Source: Clostridiales bacterium
Lineage (GTDB): Bacteria > Bacillota > Clostridia > Oscillospirales > Acutalibacteraceae
Assembly (NCBI GenBank): GCA_019415925.1
Contig: DXYG01000026.1
Coordinates: 1 to 32,234 of the forward strand
Direction of reading: 5' to 3'
Length of the DNA stretch: 32,234 bases
Shown: positions 8,237-18,149 of the stretch, one piece after another
Position numbering within the stretch: the stretch's first letter is position 1
How the letters are laid out: each line of letters begins with the position of its first letter
Notes under the pieces: generated by a model
Seen by the model: the letters and a program-made list of their open reading frames with translations, nothing else
Database searches by the model: none
Told to the model about the DNA's origin: nothing
Made by a program: the position numbers and the translations under genes

Positions 8237-11200
8237 ATGCTTCGGTTTATTTTAGGAAAAAGCGGAACGGGAAAAACAACATATATATATGAAAAAATTA
8301 CAGAGCTTGTAAAAAGCGGAAATGATAAGATATTGATTCTTGTTCCCGATATGAGTACTTTTGAAACAGAAAAGGCGTTTCTTAGTCTTCTCGGTGCACG
8401 TCTTTCAAAGAATATCAAGGTTTTCGGATTTTCACGTCTTTGCAGATTTGTTTTTGAAAACACTTCAAATCTGCCGCAGAATGTAATCGACAGCGGTACT
8501 CGTGCGGTTATTATGAATATTACTCTTGAACAGCTTACCGAAAAGCTGAAGCTTTTAAAGACCAAGAATACAAAGTCGCTTACCGAAACAATGCTTCAGA
8601 CCTTGTCCGACTGCAAAAAGAACAGCATCTCAACTGATACTCTTTACGAGGTTGCAAAAAATGTTGAGAATGAAACGCTGAAAACAAAGCTGTACGAAAC
8701 TGGATTAATTCTTGATACGTTCGACGCTATTCTTTCACAAAGCTATGTAGACCCGCTTGATGACCTTACAAGGTTGTATAATATTCTTTTAGAGAATAAT
8801 GTTTTTTACGGATATACTGTATTTGTCGATTCATTCAGCGGCTTCTCTGCTCAACAGCTAAAGGTGTTGCGTCTGATAATGTCACAGAGCGATTCTGTTT
8901 TTGTTGCACTCACGCTTGATCCCGAAAGCGACGGCAGGGAAGAGGTTTTTGCTACCTCACAAGCTACGTGTAAAACGCTTAAAAATATTGCAAAAAGTGA
9001 CTGTATAGAAATTAAAACTCCTGTAAAATTAACAGAAAACAAAAAGTTCTCAAACACAGAACTTCAGCTCCTTGAAAAATCTGCTTTCAGAAACAATATC
9101 GCACCTGATTCAAAAAATCCTGAAAATATAATTCTATATTCTGCCTCTGACAGATATGAGGAATGTGAGTTTGTCGCAAGGCAGATTAAGCATATGATTA
9201 TTGATGAAAATTATCTTTACAACGATATTTCGGTAATCTGCCACGATACCGAGCCGTACCAAGGAATAATCAATACAGTTTTTGAAAAATATGAAATTCC
9301 TTATTTTATGGACGCACACAGCGATATTGAGGTAAAACCTGTTGTGCGTTTGGTAAATTCAATTTTCAGAATTGTTCTTGATAATTTTGAGCGTGACGAC
9401 GTAATCTCTCTGCTCAAAACAGGACTCACGATAAATTCTCCTCAGAGTATCAGCCTGTTTGAAAACTATACATATATCTGGAACATAAATAATTCTGCGT
9501 TTAAATCTGAATTTACGCAAAATCCGAGGGGCTTTTCCTCAACCTTTTCTGACAAAGACAAGAAAAATCTTGAAACGGTAGAAAAGGTCAGAAAGTCAGT
9601 CGTTGAGCCGCTTCTGAATTTCGGTGAAAATATTAAAAATAAGAACGGCAGAGAAATAACGGAGCTTCTCTATAAACTCCTTATCGAGTTGAAAGTTCAG
9701 GACGCACTCAACGATTTGTACGACGCACTCGAAAACGGCGTTGAAAAAGGACTCGGAGCAGAGCAGATAAGAGTATGGAACTTTTTAATGCAGGCTTTTG
9801 ACAAGACGGTTGCCGTAATCGGTGGTATGCCTGTATCACCAAAGCGATATTACGAACTGCTTTCAATTCAGATTTCGTCAATTGAGCTGATGCAGATTCC
9901 GCAGACAATAGACAGCGTTACAATAACAACCGCACAGCGTGTCAGAATCTCAAAGCAAAAGGTAACATTCCTTATCGGTTGTGTTGACGGAGAATTTCCT
10001 GCCGTTCCGCATTGTTCAGGAGTTTTCTCGTCATTTGAGCTTAAAATGCTGTCGCTTAATGACTTAAAGCTTTCCGAGGACTTTTCAGACCTTGCCGACC
10101 TTGAAACATTTATGGCGTACAACTGTATGACTTCTCCATCGGAAAAGCTTTATGTAACCTATCCTTCTGCCGACTTACTCGGCAATCCGTACAATCCATC
10201 TGTAATTTTTGAAGAAATCAGAAAAACCTTCCCCAATATAATTCTGCTTGACAAGGCAGATTTTGACAGAAAGAAAGACTCAATGTATGCTCTCAGACCT
10301 GCTTTTGAGGAGTATGCGCGTTCACTTTCGCAAAATAACGCTGAGCTTAAAACCTTGGGTGAATTTTTCTCAACAGAAAACTCTTATTCTTCACAGTATA
10401 ACGCAGTTCACCGTTCAATTGAAAATTCACCGTTCAGAATTGAAAATCCTCAAAATGCAGAAATGCTGTTTGGAGATAATCTGAATATTTCCGCATCACA
10501 GATTGAAAAGTTCAGCTTGTGCAGATTTGCTTATTTCTGTAACTACGGACTTAATATTAAAGAACGCCGCAGAGCAGAAATCAATCCAATGGAATACGGA
10601 ACACTTGTGCACTATATTCTTGAAAAGTTTTTCAGTAGTTTTAGTAAGTCAGAATATTCTTCAATGTCCGATGATGATTTAAAAGAATATATAGGTAATG
10701 TACTTTCGGAATATACCGAGCAGTATTTCGGCGGAGCAGAAAGCAGAACAAAAGCATTTCTCTACAACCTGAAAGTTCTTTCAGATAATGTCTTTATTCT
10801 TTTAAAGCATATTGTTTCAGAGCTTTCACAAAGTGATTTTGATGTTGCCGACTGCGAACTTAAAATCGGTGAGCACATTCCATCATACACAGTAAAACTG
10901 CCCGACGGTCATAACATAGCCGTCCGCGGATATGTTGACCGTGTAGACGTTATGGAAAAAGACGGTGAAAAATATCTGCGTATTATCGACTATAAAACTG
11001 GCACAAAAAAGTTTAAGTTATCCGATATTCTCTACGGACTCAATCTCCAGATGCTCCTTTATCTCTATTCTATCAAGCTTAACGGAGCTAAAAAGTACGG
11101 TGAAATCACACCTGCGGGAATACTCTATATGCCCGCAACTGTCCCTGTTGTTTCTGCTGATACGGAACTTGCAGACGACAAAATCAATTCTGAAATTGAC

Positions 11201-11578
11201 AAGGCGCTCAAAATGAACGGACTTCTCCTTGATGACGTAAAAGTAATCAAGGGAATGGATAAGTCGGAGTCGGGAAAGTATATCCCCGTTAAAATCAAGC
11301 TTGACACAGCAGTTTCAGAGCGCAGTATTGCAAATCTTGAGCAGTTCGGCAAAATCTTTAAGAAGCTTGAAAACACAGTTGCCTCAATGGGAAAAGAGCT
11401 TTATAAAGGCAACATACAGGCTTCTCCTGCAAAAGGTGCACACGATGCCTGCGAATACTGTCCCTACGACAGCGTATGCGCATACAGAATCAGCGAGCCT
11501 GTAAACACATTTGACGTCACAAATGATGAAGTGTATTCTTCAATTGACGAAGAAATAATGAACGGAGGTGAGTGTTGA
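8237..11578 (+). CDS. addB: ATP-dependent helicase/nuclease subunit B (AddB)
   Basis: Subunit of the AddAB helicase-nuclease, which resects double-strand breaks to load RecA and degrades foreign linear DNA. The 1113-residue protein opens with a Walker A motif (GKSGTGKT, residues 7-14). The C-terminal RecB-type nuclease has GTLVHYILE and IIDYKTG. The four iron-sulfur cysteines are visible at 762, 1072, 1075 and 1081, and the C-x2-C-x5-C spacing of the last three matches Bacillus subtilis AddB. The frame is open back to 8138 inside spoIIR, but GAGGTG at 8227-8232 and the Walker-containing N-terminus fix the ATG at 8237. A TATAAT at 8195-8200 could be a -10, but no good -35 pairs with it. The stop shares one base with the addA start. 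Confidence 0.95.
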   Translation: MLRFILGKSGTGKTTYIYEKITELVKSGNDKILILVPDMSTFETEKAFLSLLGARLSKNIKVFGFSRLCRFVFENTSNLPQNVIDSGTRAVIMNITLEQLTEKLKLLKTKNTKSLTETMLQTLSDCKKNSISTDTLYEVAKNVENETLKTKLYETGLILDTFDAILSQSYVDPLDDLTRLYNILLENNVFYGYTVFVDSFSGFSAQQLKVLRLIMSQSDSVFVALTLDPESDGREEVFATSQATCKTLKNIAKSDCIEIKTPVKLTENKKFSNTELQLLEKSAFRNNIAPDSKNPENIILYSASDRYEECEFVARQIKHMIIDENYLYNDISVICHDTEPYQGIINTVFEKYEIPYFMDAHSDIEVKPVVRLVNSIFRIVLDNFERDDVISLLKTGLTINSPQSISLFENYTYIWNINNSAFKSEFTQNPRGFSSTFSDKDKKNLETVEKVRKSVVEPLLNFGENIKNKNGREITELLYKLLIELKVQDALNDLYDALENGVEKGLGAEQIRVWNFLMQAFDKTVAVIGGMPVSPKRYYELLSIQISSIELMQIPQTIDSVTITTAQRVRISKQKVTFLIGCVDGEFPAVPHCSGVFSSFELKMLSLNDLKLSEDFSDLADLETFMAYNCMTSPSEKLYVTYPSADLLGNPYNPSVIFEEIRKTFPNIILLDKADFDRKKDSMYALRPAFEEYARSLSQNNAELKTLGEFFSTENSYSSQYNAVHRSIENSPFRIENPQNAEMLFGDNLNISASQIEKFSLCRFAYFCNYGLNIKERRRAEINPMEYGTLVHYILEKFFSSFSKSEYSSMSDDDLKEYIGNVLSEYTEQYFGGAESRTKAFLYNLKVLSDNVFILLKHIVSELSQSDFDVADCELKIGEHIPSYTVKLPDGHNIAVRGYVDRVDVMEKDGEKYLRIIDYKTGTKKFKLSDILYGLNLQMLLYLYSIKLNGAKKYGEITPAGILYMPATVPVVSADTELADDKINSEIDKALKMNGLLLDDVKVIKGMDKSESGKYIPVKIKLDTAVSERSIANLEQFGKIFKKLENTVASMGKELYKGNIQASPAKGAHDACEYCPYDSVCAYRISEPVNTFDVTNDEVYSSIDEEIMNGGEC

Positions 11579-14500
11579 TGAGCAGACAGTGGACAGACCA
11601 ACAGAAAAACGCAATCTATGCAACGGAAGGCTCCGTGCTTGTTTCTGCCGCGGCAGGCTCGGGAAAAACCGCCGTACTTGTTGAAAGGGTAATAAATCTT
11701 GTAACAAGAAGTGAAAATCCGATTGATGTAGACAGAATGTTGATTGTTACATTTACAAGAGCCGCCGCCGCAGAAATGCGTGACCGTATTTCAAAAGCAA
11801 TTAATAAGCTTCTTGAAAACGACCCCTACAATCCGAATCTTCTGAAACAGAAACAGCTTTTATATACTGCAAGCATTTCAACAATCGACAGCTTTTGCTC
11901 TGAAATTGTACGTGAGTATTTTCACGCACTCGGAGTATCACGTGACTTTCGAATTGCCGACGAGGGCGAACTCGACGTTTTAAGAAAATCTGCACTCGAC
12001 AATGCTTTCAACACCTTTTATTCTTCCGACAGTGAGGAATTTATTGCATTGCTTGACGCATTTTCAAGCAAGGGCGGAGATGTAAATCTTCGTGAAACAG
12101 TGCTTAAAATCAGTACGTTTCTTTCAACACAGCCGTTCCCCGAAAAGTGGCTTGAAAATATGCTTTCAAATTACAGTGAAAGCTCAGTTGCCGAGTCCAT
12201 ATGGGGCAAAATCATAATTGAATACACAAAGTCAACAGTTCACCATGCAATTAATCTCACGCAAAATTCACTTGAAATACTTGAAAATGATGAAAAACTG
12301 CAAAAATCCTTTGCTCCGAAAATTGAAGATGACCTTGTTTTTCTTGAAAATCTTCTGAAAAAGCTCTACTCAAATTCGTGGAATGATATTTGTTCATCAG
12401 CCTTTTCATTCACGGCAGGCAGGCTAACTCCTCCAAAGGGCTACAAAGACAATCCGTTAAAGGTTGCCGTAGCAAATAACAGAGATGAAGTAAAATCTGC
12501 AATAAAGTCGGTTCAGCTTTATTTTGGCGGCAGTGAGGAAGAAGTACTCTCTGAAATGAAAAAACTCTATGGTCTTGTCGGTACTCTCTTTGACCTTGTG
12601 CGTGAATACATAAAAGAATTCAACGCTCTTAAAAGCAAAAAGAATGTCCTTTCTTTTTCTGATATTGAGCTTCTCACCGTTAAATTACTTGCAGAGCCGA
12701 CAGATGACGGTTATCAAAAAACTTCCGCCGCAGATGAAATTTCAAATCGCTATGATGCGGTAATAGTTGACGAGTTTCAGGACGTAAATGACGTTCAGGA
12801 CTTGATTTTCAAATGCGTAAGCAGGGAAGAGAACAATATTTTTGTCGTAGGCGACGTTAAGCAGAGCATTTACGGTTTCCGTCAGGCAAAACCGCAGATT
12901 TTCATTGACCGCAAAAATTCATACGAAAAATTTGACGAGGGAAATCTTGCTTATCCTGCAACTATAATTCTCGATAAGAATTTCAGAAGCAGAAAAGAGG
13001 TCTGCGATGCGGTAAACTTCATTTTCTCACACCTTATGACAAAGCAGTCTGCGCAAATGGACTATACAAAAGACGAAATGCTCAACGTCGGTGCGAGCTA
13101 TCCCGAAAGTTCGGATTGTGATTTTGAAATTTCTTTAATAGAAAAATCAGCATTTGACGGTTTTGAATCGGCAGAGATTGAGGCACATTTTATCGCCGAT
13201 AAAATTCACTCAATGATGAAATCGGGATTTATGGTAAAAGACGGCGATGCACAGCGAAAAGCAACATACGGAGATTTTGCCGTAATTCTGCGCAGCACAA
13301 AAAATACCGCACAAATCTACGTAAAAACGCTGATTGACTGCGGAATTCCTGCTTTCAGTGAGAACAAGGAAAACTCATTTGAAGCAAAAGAAATAAAGAT
13401 TATTTTAAACCTTCTTCGTGTTATTGACAATCCTGCGCTTGATATTCCGCTTTTGTCGGTTATGTGCAGTCCGATTTACGGTTTTACTCCTGACGAGCTT
13501 TCTCAAATCAGGGCTGACGAGCGTTATTCTAACCTTTATGCAGCTGTAAAAAAATATTCGTCCAAAAGCACTAAAGCAAAGGATTTTCTCTGTCAGCTTG
13601 AACAGCTGAAAAATTACTCCTACACCTGTTCGGTTGACGAGCTTATCGGTAAAATTTACGACACAACGGCAATCGGTGCAATAACTACTGCTGTCAAAGG
13701 CGGAGAAGCACCGATGAGAAATCTTGACCTGTTGAGAATTTATGCAAGGAGATTTGAATCAAACGGATACAAAACGCTTTCCGATTTTATTTCCTACATT
13801 GACAAGCTCACTGAAAACGGAACTCAGCTCCCGGCCGCATCATCGGATTCCGATTCATTAAACGGTGTAAGGGTGCTCAGTATTCACGCCTCAAAAGGGC
13901 TTGAATATCCCGTATGCTTTCTTGCAGATACAGCCAAACAGTTCAATAAAACCGATTTGCGCAGTGATGTGCTCATTGACAGCGTAGCCGGCTTAGGCAT
14001 TAAAAAGCGAGAGGGTATTTGTCGTTACAACACTTTGCCAAGGCTTGCTGTTGAAATTGAAATTTCTCAGAATGAAATAGCTGAGGAACTTCGTGTGCTC
14101 TATGTGGCTATGACAAGGGCAAAGGAAAAGCTTATCGCAGTTTGCACAAAGAAGAACGCAGAAAAATATCTTTCAAACCTCTATTCAAAAATAGTGTTTG
14201 GTAATATTATCGAGCCTTATTCGGTTGTCAGGTGCTCGGGTATCTCTGACTGGCTGTTGCTTTGTGCGCTTGTGCATCCTTCACTTAATGATTTGAGATT
14301 GAAAATAAATCCGTCAGCCGAGCCGATACCTTATGCAGAAACTTCACCTTGGCATTTTGACTTTATTGATAGTGAAGATATGATTTTCGGCAATACCGAT
14401 TATTCTTTAAATGAAGCAGAAAAAATATTTGAAAGCATAAAAAATACAGATAAGTTTGATTATGCCGAGCTTTTAAAAGCAAATTTGTCTTTCAAATATA

Positions 14501-15126
14501 AAAATGCAGATATAATGAATCTTCCGCAAAAGGTCAGCGCATCTCAGATTTCTCACAGCGAGAGTGATTATTTTGAGAAAGTGCTTATGAAACCGTCATT
14601 TCTAAACAAAGAAACTGCTGCCGCAGTTGACAGAGGAACTGCTCATCATAAGTTTTTGCAGTATTGTGATTTTTCTAATGCAAAAGAAAGCTTTGACAGT
14701 GAAATTGAAAGACTTAAAAAGCTCGGTCTGCTGACAGACGAGCAAACCGAGCTTATTGACAGAGCAAAAATGAAAAATCTCCTGAATTCAGAGCTTGTAC
14801 AGCGCATAATCAACTCACCGCTTGTATTACGAGAGGAACAATTCAGCGCAAAGCTTAAGCCCTCACAGGTGTTCGACGAATATGCAAGCGTTGATACAGA
14901 CGCTGAAATAATCGTTCAGGGTGCAGTTGACGTAGCCTTTGAAGAAAACGGCAAGCTTGTAATTGTCGATTACAAAACCGATAGGGTAAAAGACGTTTCT
15001 AAGCTTGCAGTTCTTTACCAAAAACAACTTGAGCTTTACAGACTCGCTATGGAGCAGTCAACAGAAATGACTGTTTCAGAATGTATAATCTGCTCTGTTC
15101 ACCTCGGTGAATACATTAAACTGTAA
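11578..15126 (+). CDS. addA: ATP-dependent helicase/nuclease subunit A (AddA)
   Basis: UvrD-type 3'-5' helicase plus RecB-type nuclease, partner of AddB. Helicase motifs are in order: AAAGSGKT near residue 25, TFTRAAAAEMRDR, VDEFQDVND near 397, GDVKQSIYGFRQA, NFRSRKEV, IHASKGLEYPV and LYVAMTRAKEKL. The C-terminal nuclease shows GTAHHKFL near 1020 and VIVDYKTDR near 1128, then YQKQLELYRLA. The 1182 residues are typical. GTG (11572), TTG and ATG (11578) follow each other in frame. GGAGGTGA (11564-11571) is 6 bases from the ATG and overlaps the GTG, so ATG is chosen. TGATG overlap with addB implies coupled translation and equal subunit supply. Confidence 0.97.
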   Translation: MSRQWTDQQKNAIYATEGSVLVSAAAGSGKTAVLVERVINLVTRSENPIDVDRMLIVTFTRAAAAEMRDRISKAINKLLENDPYNPNLLKQKQLLYTASISTIDSFCSEIVREYFHALGVSRDFRIADEGELDVLRKSALDNAFNTFYSSDSEEFIALLDAFSSKGGDVNLRETVLKISTFLSTQPFPEKWLENMLSNYSESSVAESIWGKIIIEYTKSTVHHAINLTQNSLEILENDEKLQKSFAPKIEDDLVFLENLLKKLYSNSWNDICSSAFSFTAGRLTPPKGYKDNPLKVAVANNRDEVKSAIKSVQLYFGGSEEEVLSEMKKLYGLVGTLFDLVREYIKEFNALKSKKNVLSFSDIELLTVKLLAEPTDDGYQKTSAADEISNRYDAVIVDEFQDVNDVQDLIFKCVSREENNIFVVGDVKQSIYGFRQAKPQIFIDRKNSYEKFDEGNLAYPATIILDKNFRSRKEVCDAVNFIFSHLMTKQSAQMDYTKDEMLNVGASYPESSDCDFEISLIEKSAFDGFESAEIEAHFIADKIHSMMKSGFMVKDGDAQRKATYGDFAVILRSTKNTAQIYVKTLIDCGIPAFSENKENSFEAKEIKIILNLLRVIDNPALDIPLLSVMCSPIYGFTPDELSQIRADERYSNLYAAVKKYSSKSTKAKDFLCQLEQLKNYSYTCSVDELIGKIYDTTAIGAITTAVKGGEAPMRNLDLLRIYARRFESNGYKTLSDFISYIDKLTENGTQLPAASSDSDSLNGVRVLSIHASKGLEYPVCFLADTAKQFNKTDLRSDVLIDSVAGLGIKKREGICRYNTLPRLAVEIEISQNEIAEELRVLYVAMTRAKEKLIAVCTKKNAEKYLSNLYSKIVFGNIIEPYSVVRCSGISDWLLLCALVHPSLNDLRLKINPSAEPIPYAETSPWHFDFIDSEDMIFGNTDYSLNEAEKIFESIKNTDKFDYAELLKANLSFKYKNADIMNLPQKVSASQISHSESDYFEKVLMKPSFLNKETAAAVDRGTAHHKFLQYCDFSNAKESFDSEIERLKKLGLLTDEQTELIDRAKMKNLLNSELVQRIINSPLVLREEQFSAKLKPSQVFDEYASVDTDAEIIVQGAVDVAFEENGKLVIVDYKTDRVKDVSKLAVLYQKQLELYRLAMEQSTEMTVSECIICSVHLGEYIKL

Positions 15127-15162
15127 AAAAACAGCCTGCTTTATCGTCCCAAAGCAGGCTGT
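15124..15162 (-). terminator. Terminator between convergent addA and amylase genes
   Basis: ACAGCCTGCTTT (15131-15142) pairs perfectly with AAAGCAGGCTGT (15151-15162) around an 8-base loop. On the minus strand the stem is followed by an unbroken run of seven T, so it is a strong terminator for the amylase gene. Read on the plus strand the trailing sequence is TACTATAT, so it would only weakly end addA transcripts. Confidence 0.9.
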
Positions 15163-15180
15163 TACTATATGCTGTTAAAT

Positions 15181-17415
15181 TTAATCCGCAATCATTTTCT
15201 GAATTTCGGTTGCGTCCTTTACGTCAATGATGTTGTCACCGTTAACGTCGCTTGCAATAACATCTTCAGCGTTGTTCACGTCAATAAACGGCTTTCCGTC
15301 TGAATCTTTAATTTCAGCGGTAAATTTCTGAATACAGGTTGCGTCGTTTATGTTAACAATTCCATCATTGTTAACGTCGCCTTTAAGTATTGTAGGAACA
15401 TCAACAACATAGTCATCAAGTCCGCTTCCGTTGAATATTTTGCTTTCGCCTTTTTTGATTTCATATCCGACTTCTGACGGATACTGAGTTCCGCTTCCGT
15501 TGTTGAAAATAATGTAAACAGTCGAATAATCCCAGTCGGGATTTACAACGTAGCCAAACATATCACCGCCAAGGTCAGTCATTTCAAGACCCGGCCATTC
15601 GCCGTTGTTGTTAACATTGCCGCTGTTGTCACGATAGTAAGCGTAAACATTTACCTTATCCCAGTTGTATTTACTGTTGTCAAAGTAAACAGTCGTTTCT
15701 CCCTCAATATACGGAGTAGCAAGCTTCTTGAAGGTGTACGTCTTTGTTACAGTGTCACCCTCGCTGTTCTTGCCGAACAGGGTGATATCTACGCTTTCGT
15801 TTTCAGCTATATCAGCTCCGATAGTAATTGTGTCGCCCGAAACATATGAAACAGGTGCTCTGTTGCCGATTTTATATGTAGCTTCAGTAGTGTTTCTTGC
15901 AGTTAAAGTAAGTGTAAGAGTTCCTCGGAACTCGCCGCCGTTCTTTGAAAGCGAAACAACAGGCTGTTTAACAAGAGTGCTGTTGTAGATTACTGCAATA
16001 GAATTTGCTTTAACGGTACCGCTTAATTTTCCGTTTGTTACGTCGAACAGACTGCCGTATGCTTCGTCAGTGTATGTTCCGTCTGCAACGTCAGTTGCAC
16101 AGTCAAGCACAACGTCTTTATCAGATGCGTTGATGATTACTGCGCCTGCGCTACCTCTTTCAATCATAAGCAGGCTGTTGTCGCCTGTCGGATTTGAAAG
16201 AGTGTCGGAAAGACCTACCATTGCATTTCTGAACTGGTTAACTGCAACAACCTCAGGATGACAGAAGTTATCGTCGCCGGCTTCACCGATTTTGTTGTTG
16301 CCCCACTGATTTTTAGTACTGCTTCCGTCAGGACGGTTGAAAAACAGGGGAGTAGTTTCTCCTCTTGCTGCAATAACAGCCCACGCCTGTCTGATGTCAA
16401 GGTTATCAAGCTGTGACCATGTGCCGTCGCCTGTGTAGTTGTCGTGAGATTCAACCCATGTAACGAGCTTGTCGTTTGGTGCACCGTCAGAACGATAGTC
16501 AGTAAGATTTTCAGCATTAAAGCTGTCGCTTTTCGCAGCACTTCTGATTACACTGCCGTATGATGATGCCGTAACGCTCATATATTCTGCATAGTCAGCA
16601 GTACGACTGCCTCTGTCCTGCAAAATTTCACCGTACTGAAATTCTGAACCGTTGTCAAGAATTGTAGGCCAGAAATCACTTGAAAAGTCCTTGCCGTTTT
16701 CAGGTGATTCGTCGGGCAACTCAATATGCTTTGCAGCGTCATATCTGAAACCGCTTGCACCTGCGCTTACACAGCTTTTGAGGTAATCAAGAATCATATT
16801 CTGAACATTTTTATTCTGTGTGTTGAGGTCTTTTAAATTGAGCAGTTCTCCCTGTGTGCACTGATATCGGTTGTTGTAGTCACCGATTCCGAAAGAATCG
16901 TGGAAAGCACCGCCCTCAATGTTCTTGATTGTTGAAGAAATTGCATTGTAGTCGCTTGAGCAGTGGTTTGCCACAACGTCAACAATAATATGTATTCCGT
17001 ATTCTTTAGCTTCACTGCAAAGTGCTTTGAATTCTTCAAGTGTACCGAGCTGATAGTTGCCGATTGTATAGAGTGTGGGCTGATAGTGGTAGTACCATTT
17101 GCCGTTGCCCATAAGCTCCATACCGCCGTTGTCACCGACCTTACATTCGTTAATCGGTGAGGTCTGAACAGACGTGTAACCTGCTTCGGCAATTTTAGGA
17201 AGATTTTCCTTGATAGTGTTAAAGCTCCAGCACCATGCGTGGAGTATTACACCGTCGCTGATTTTCTCCGTAAGTCCATACGGATTTGATTGTGTTGTTG
17301 ATGCGCTTGTCTGTAATGCTTCGGTTTCGGCGGCTGAAGTTGAAAATGAAAGTGCCGAAAAAGCCATTAAAGCCGATAACGCAACAGACAGCGTTCTTTT
17401 GAATAATTTTTCCAC
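15181..17415 (-). CDS. Secreted dockerin-bearing GH13 alpha-amylase with CBM26
   Basis: Extracellular starch-degrading enzyme of 744 residues. Signal peptide: about residues 1-28. The GH13 catalytic domain (about 45-470) has the four classic regions: DVVANH (146-151), GFRYDAAKH with nucleophile Asp226, EILQ with acid/base Glu263, and ESHD with His324 and Asp325. Then come a beta-sandwich linker domain (about 482-568), a starch-binding CBM26-like module (about 572-665, with NWDKVNVYAYY, WPGLEM and YIIFNNG) and a C-terminal type I dockerin. Its two calcium loops are D680-N682-D684-D691 and D723-N725-D727-D734. A dockerin implies docking to a cohesin scaffoldin, as in the R. bromii amylosome. 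GTG start with AAAGGAG 8 bases upstream. Transcribed alone from the promoter at 17438-17466. Confidence 0.95.
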   Translation of the reverse strand: MEKLFKRTLSVALSALMAFSALSFSTSAAETEALQTSASTTQSNPYGLTEKISDGVILHAWCWSFNTIKENLPKIAEAGYTSVQTSPINECKVGDNGGMELMGNGKWYYHYQPTLYTIGNYQLGTLEEFKALCSEAKEYGIHIIVDVVANHCSSDYNAISSTIKNIEGGAFHDSFGIGDYNNRYQCTQGELLNLKDLNTQNKNVQNMILDYLKSCVSAGASGFRYDAAKHIELPDESPENGKDFSSDFWPTILDNGSEFQYGEILQDRGSRTADYAEYMSVTASSYGSVIRSAAKSDSFNAENLTDYRSDGAPNDKLVTWVESHDNYTGDGTWSQLDNLDIRQAWAVIAARGETTPLFFNRPDGSSTKNQWGNNKIGEAGDDNFCHPEVVAVNQFRNAMVGLSDTLSNPTGDNSLLMIERGSAGAVIINASDKDVVLDCATDVADGTYTDEAYGSLFDVTNGKLSGTVKANSIAVIYNSTLVKQPVVSLSKNGGEFRGTLTLTLTARNTTEATYKIGNRAPVSYVSGDTITIGADIAENESVDITLFGKNSEGDTVTKTYTFKKLATPYIEGETTVYFDNSKYNWDKVNVYAYYRDNSGNVNNNGEWPGLEMTDLGGDMFGYVVNPDWDYSTVYIIFNNGSGTQYPSEVGYEIKKGESKIFNGSGLDDYVVDVPTILKGDVNNDGIVNINDATCIQKFTAEIKDSDGKPFIDVNNAEDVIASDVNGDNIIDVKDATEIQKMIAD

Positions 17416-17437
17416 GTTAAAAACTCCTTTCTAGTAT

Positions 17438-17466
17438 AGTATAAAAAATTAGTAAAATTTAGTCAA
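17438..17466 (-). promoter_or_regulatory. Near-consensus promoter of the amylase gene
   Basis: On the minus strand, TTGACT (17466-17461) and TATACT (17443-17438) are separated by 17 bases. The start codon is 22 bases past the -10, and the Shine-Dalgarno lies at 17430-17424, giving a very short leader. I saw no clear repressor or cre-type operator over it. Confidence 0.85.
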
Positions 17467-17527
17467 TGGTATTTTATAAAAAAATAAAAAATTACCCTTA
17501 AAAACAGAGTTATTTTCAATACAGTAA

Positions 17528-18139
17528 TTAATAAACATCGGTTGCGTCAACGTCAATCATTTTATCGTTTTTACGGCTTTTTGAATAATGACTGAACAAT
17601 CCGATAATTGAAAGTCCGGAAATACCTTCATAAATCATTATAATTCCTAAAAGGAAAATTAAGAAGTCACCAAAAAAGCTCGGGAAGAAGATTGTGCATA
17701 AACCCAGAATTATAACAGAAACAGAAACAGCGGTACATATCCACCAGTATCTCATTCCCAACGCTTTAAGCTGAAATGAATGTTTAATATCCATAAGGCT
17801 GTCTATAATGATTATAATTCCTATGGTAACAAAAATTATATCTACAATTATCCTTGGAGAAAACAGTGTGAATATTCCGAAAGCAGTAGCAAGTACACCG
17901 ATAATAAGTTCGAAATACAATCCGTATTCCTTGTTGATGAAAAACGAAATTATGTTAAAAAGGCCGTAAACGGTCAGCACAATTCCAAGCGTGTAGCAAA
18001 GCACACTGCTGATTGATGAGGGGAACAGCATCATAATAAAGCCTAATACCAGATAGGCAAGAGATGCAATAATCGCAGTGCTTGCTGCACCTTTTTCCTT
18101 ATTAAAAATATTCTTTTTTCTTGTTGATTTATTATCCAT
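17528..18139 (-). CDS. DUF308/HdeD-like six-span membrane protein
   Basis: A 203-residue membrane protein. About 30 polar N-terminal residues are followed by six closely spaced hydrophobic segments in two similar halves, each with short loops carrying conserved glycines (for example YLVLGFIMMLFPSSISSVL and GLCTIFFPSFFGDFLIFLLG). This is the DUF308/HdeD architecture. HdeD of Escherichia coli is linked to acid resistance, but the function here is unknown. It begins 10 bases after the pyrB stop and has GAGGCGAT before its ATG, so it is probably the second gene of a pyrB operon. A weak hairpin with a T-rich tail (17490-17529, minus strand) could end the transcript. Confidence 0.75.
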   Translation of the reverse strand: MDNKSTRKKNIFNKEKGAASTAIIASLAYLVLGFIMMLFPSSISSVLCYTLGIVLTVYGLFNIISFFINKEYGLYFELIIGVLATAFGIFTLFSPRIIVDIIFVTIGIIIIIDSLMDIKHSFQLKALGMRYWWICTAVSVSVIILGLCTIFFPSFFGDFLIFLLGIIMIYEGISGLSIIGLFSHYSKSRKNDKMIDVDATDVY

Positions 18140-18149
18140 AATTATCGCC

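Noticed and set aside
16215..17192. Long alternative frames within the amylase gene
   Set aside because: They are shifted readings of the repetitive, threonine/serine-rich coding sequence. The amylase frame carries all catalytic and dockerin motifs.
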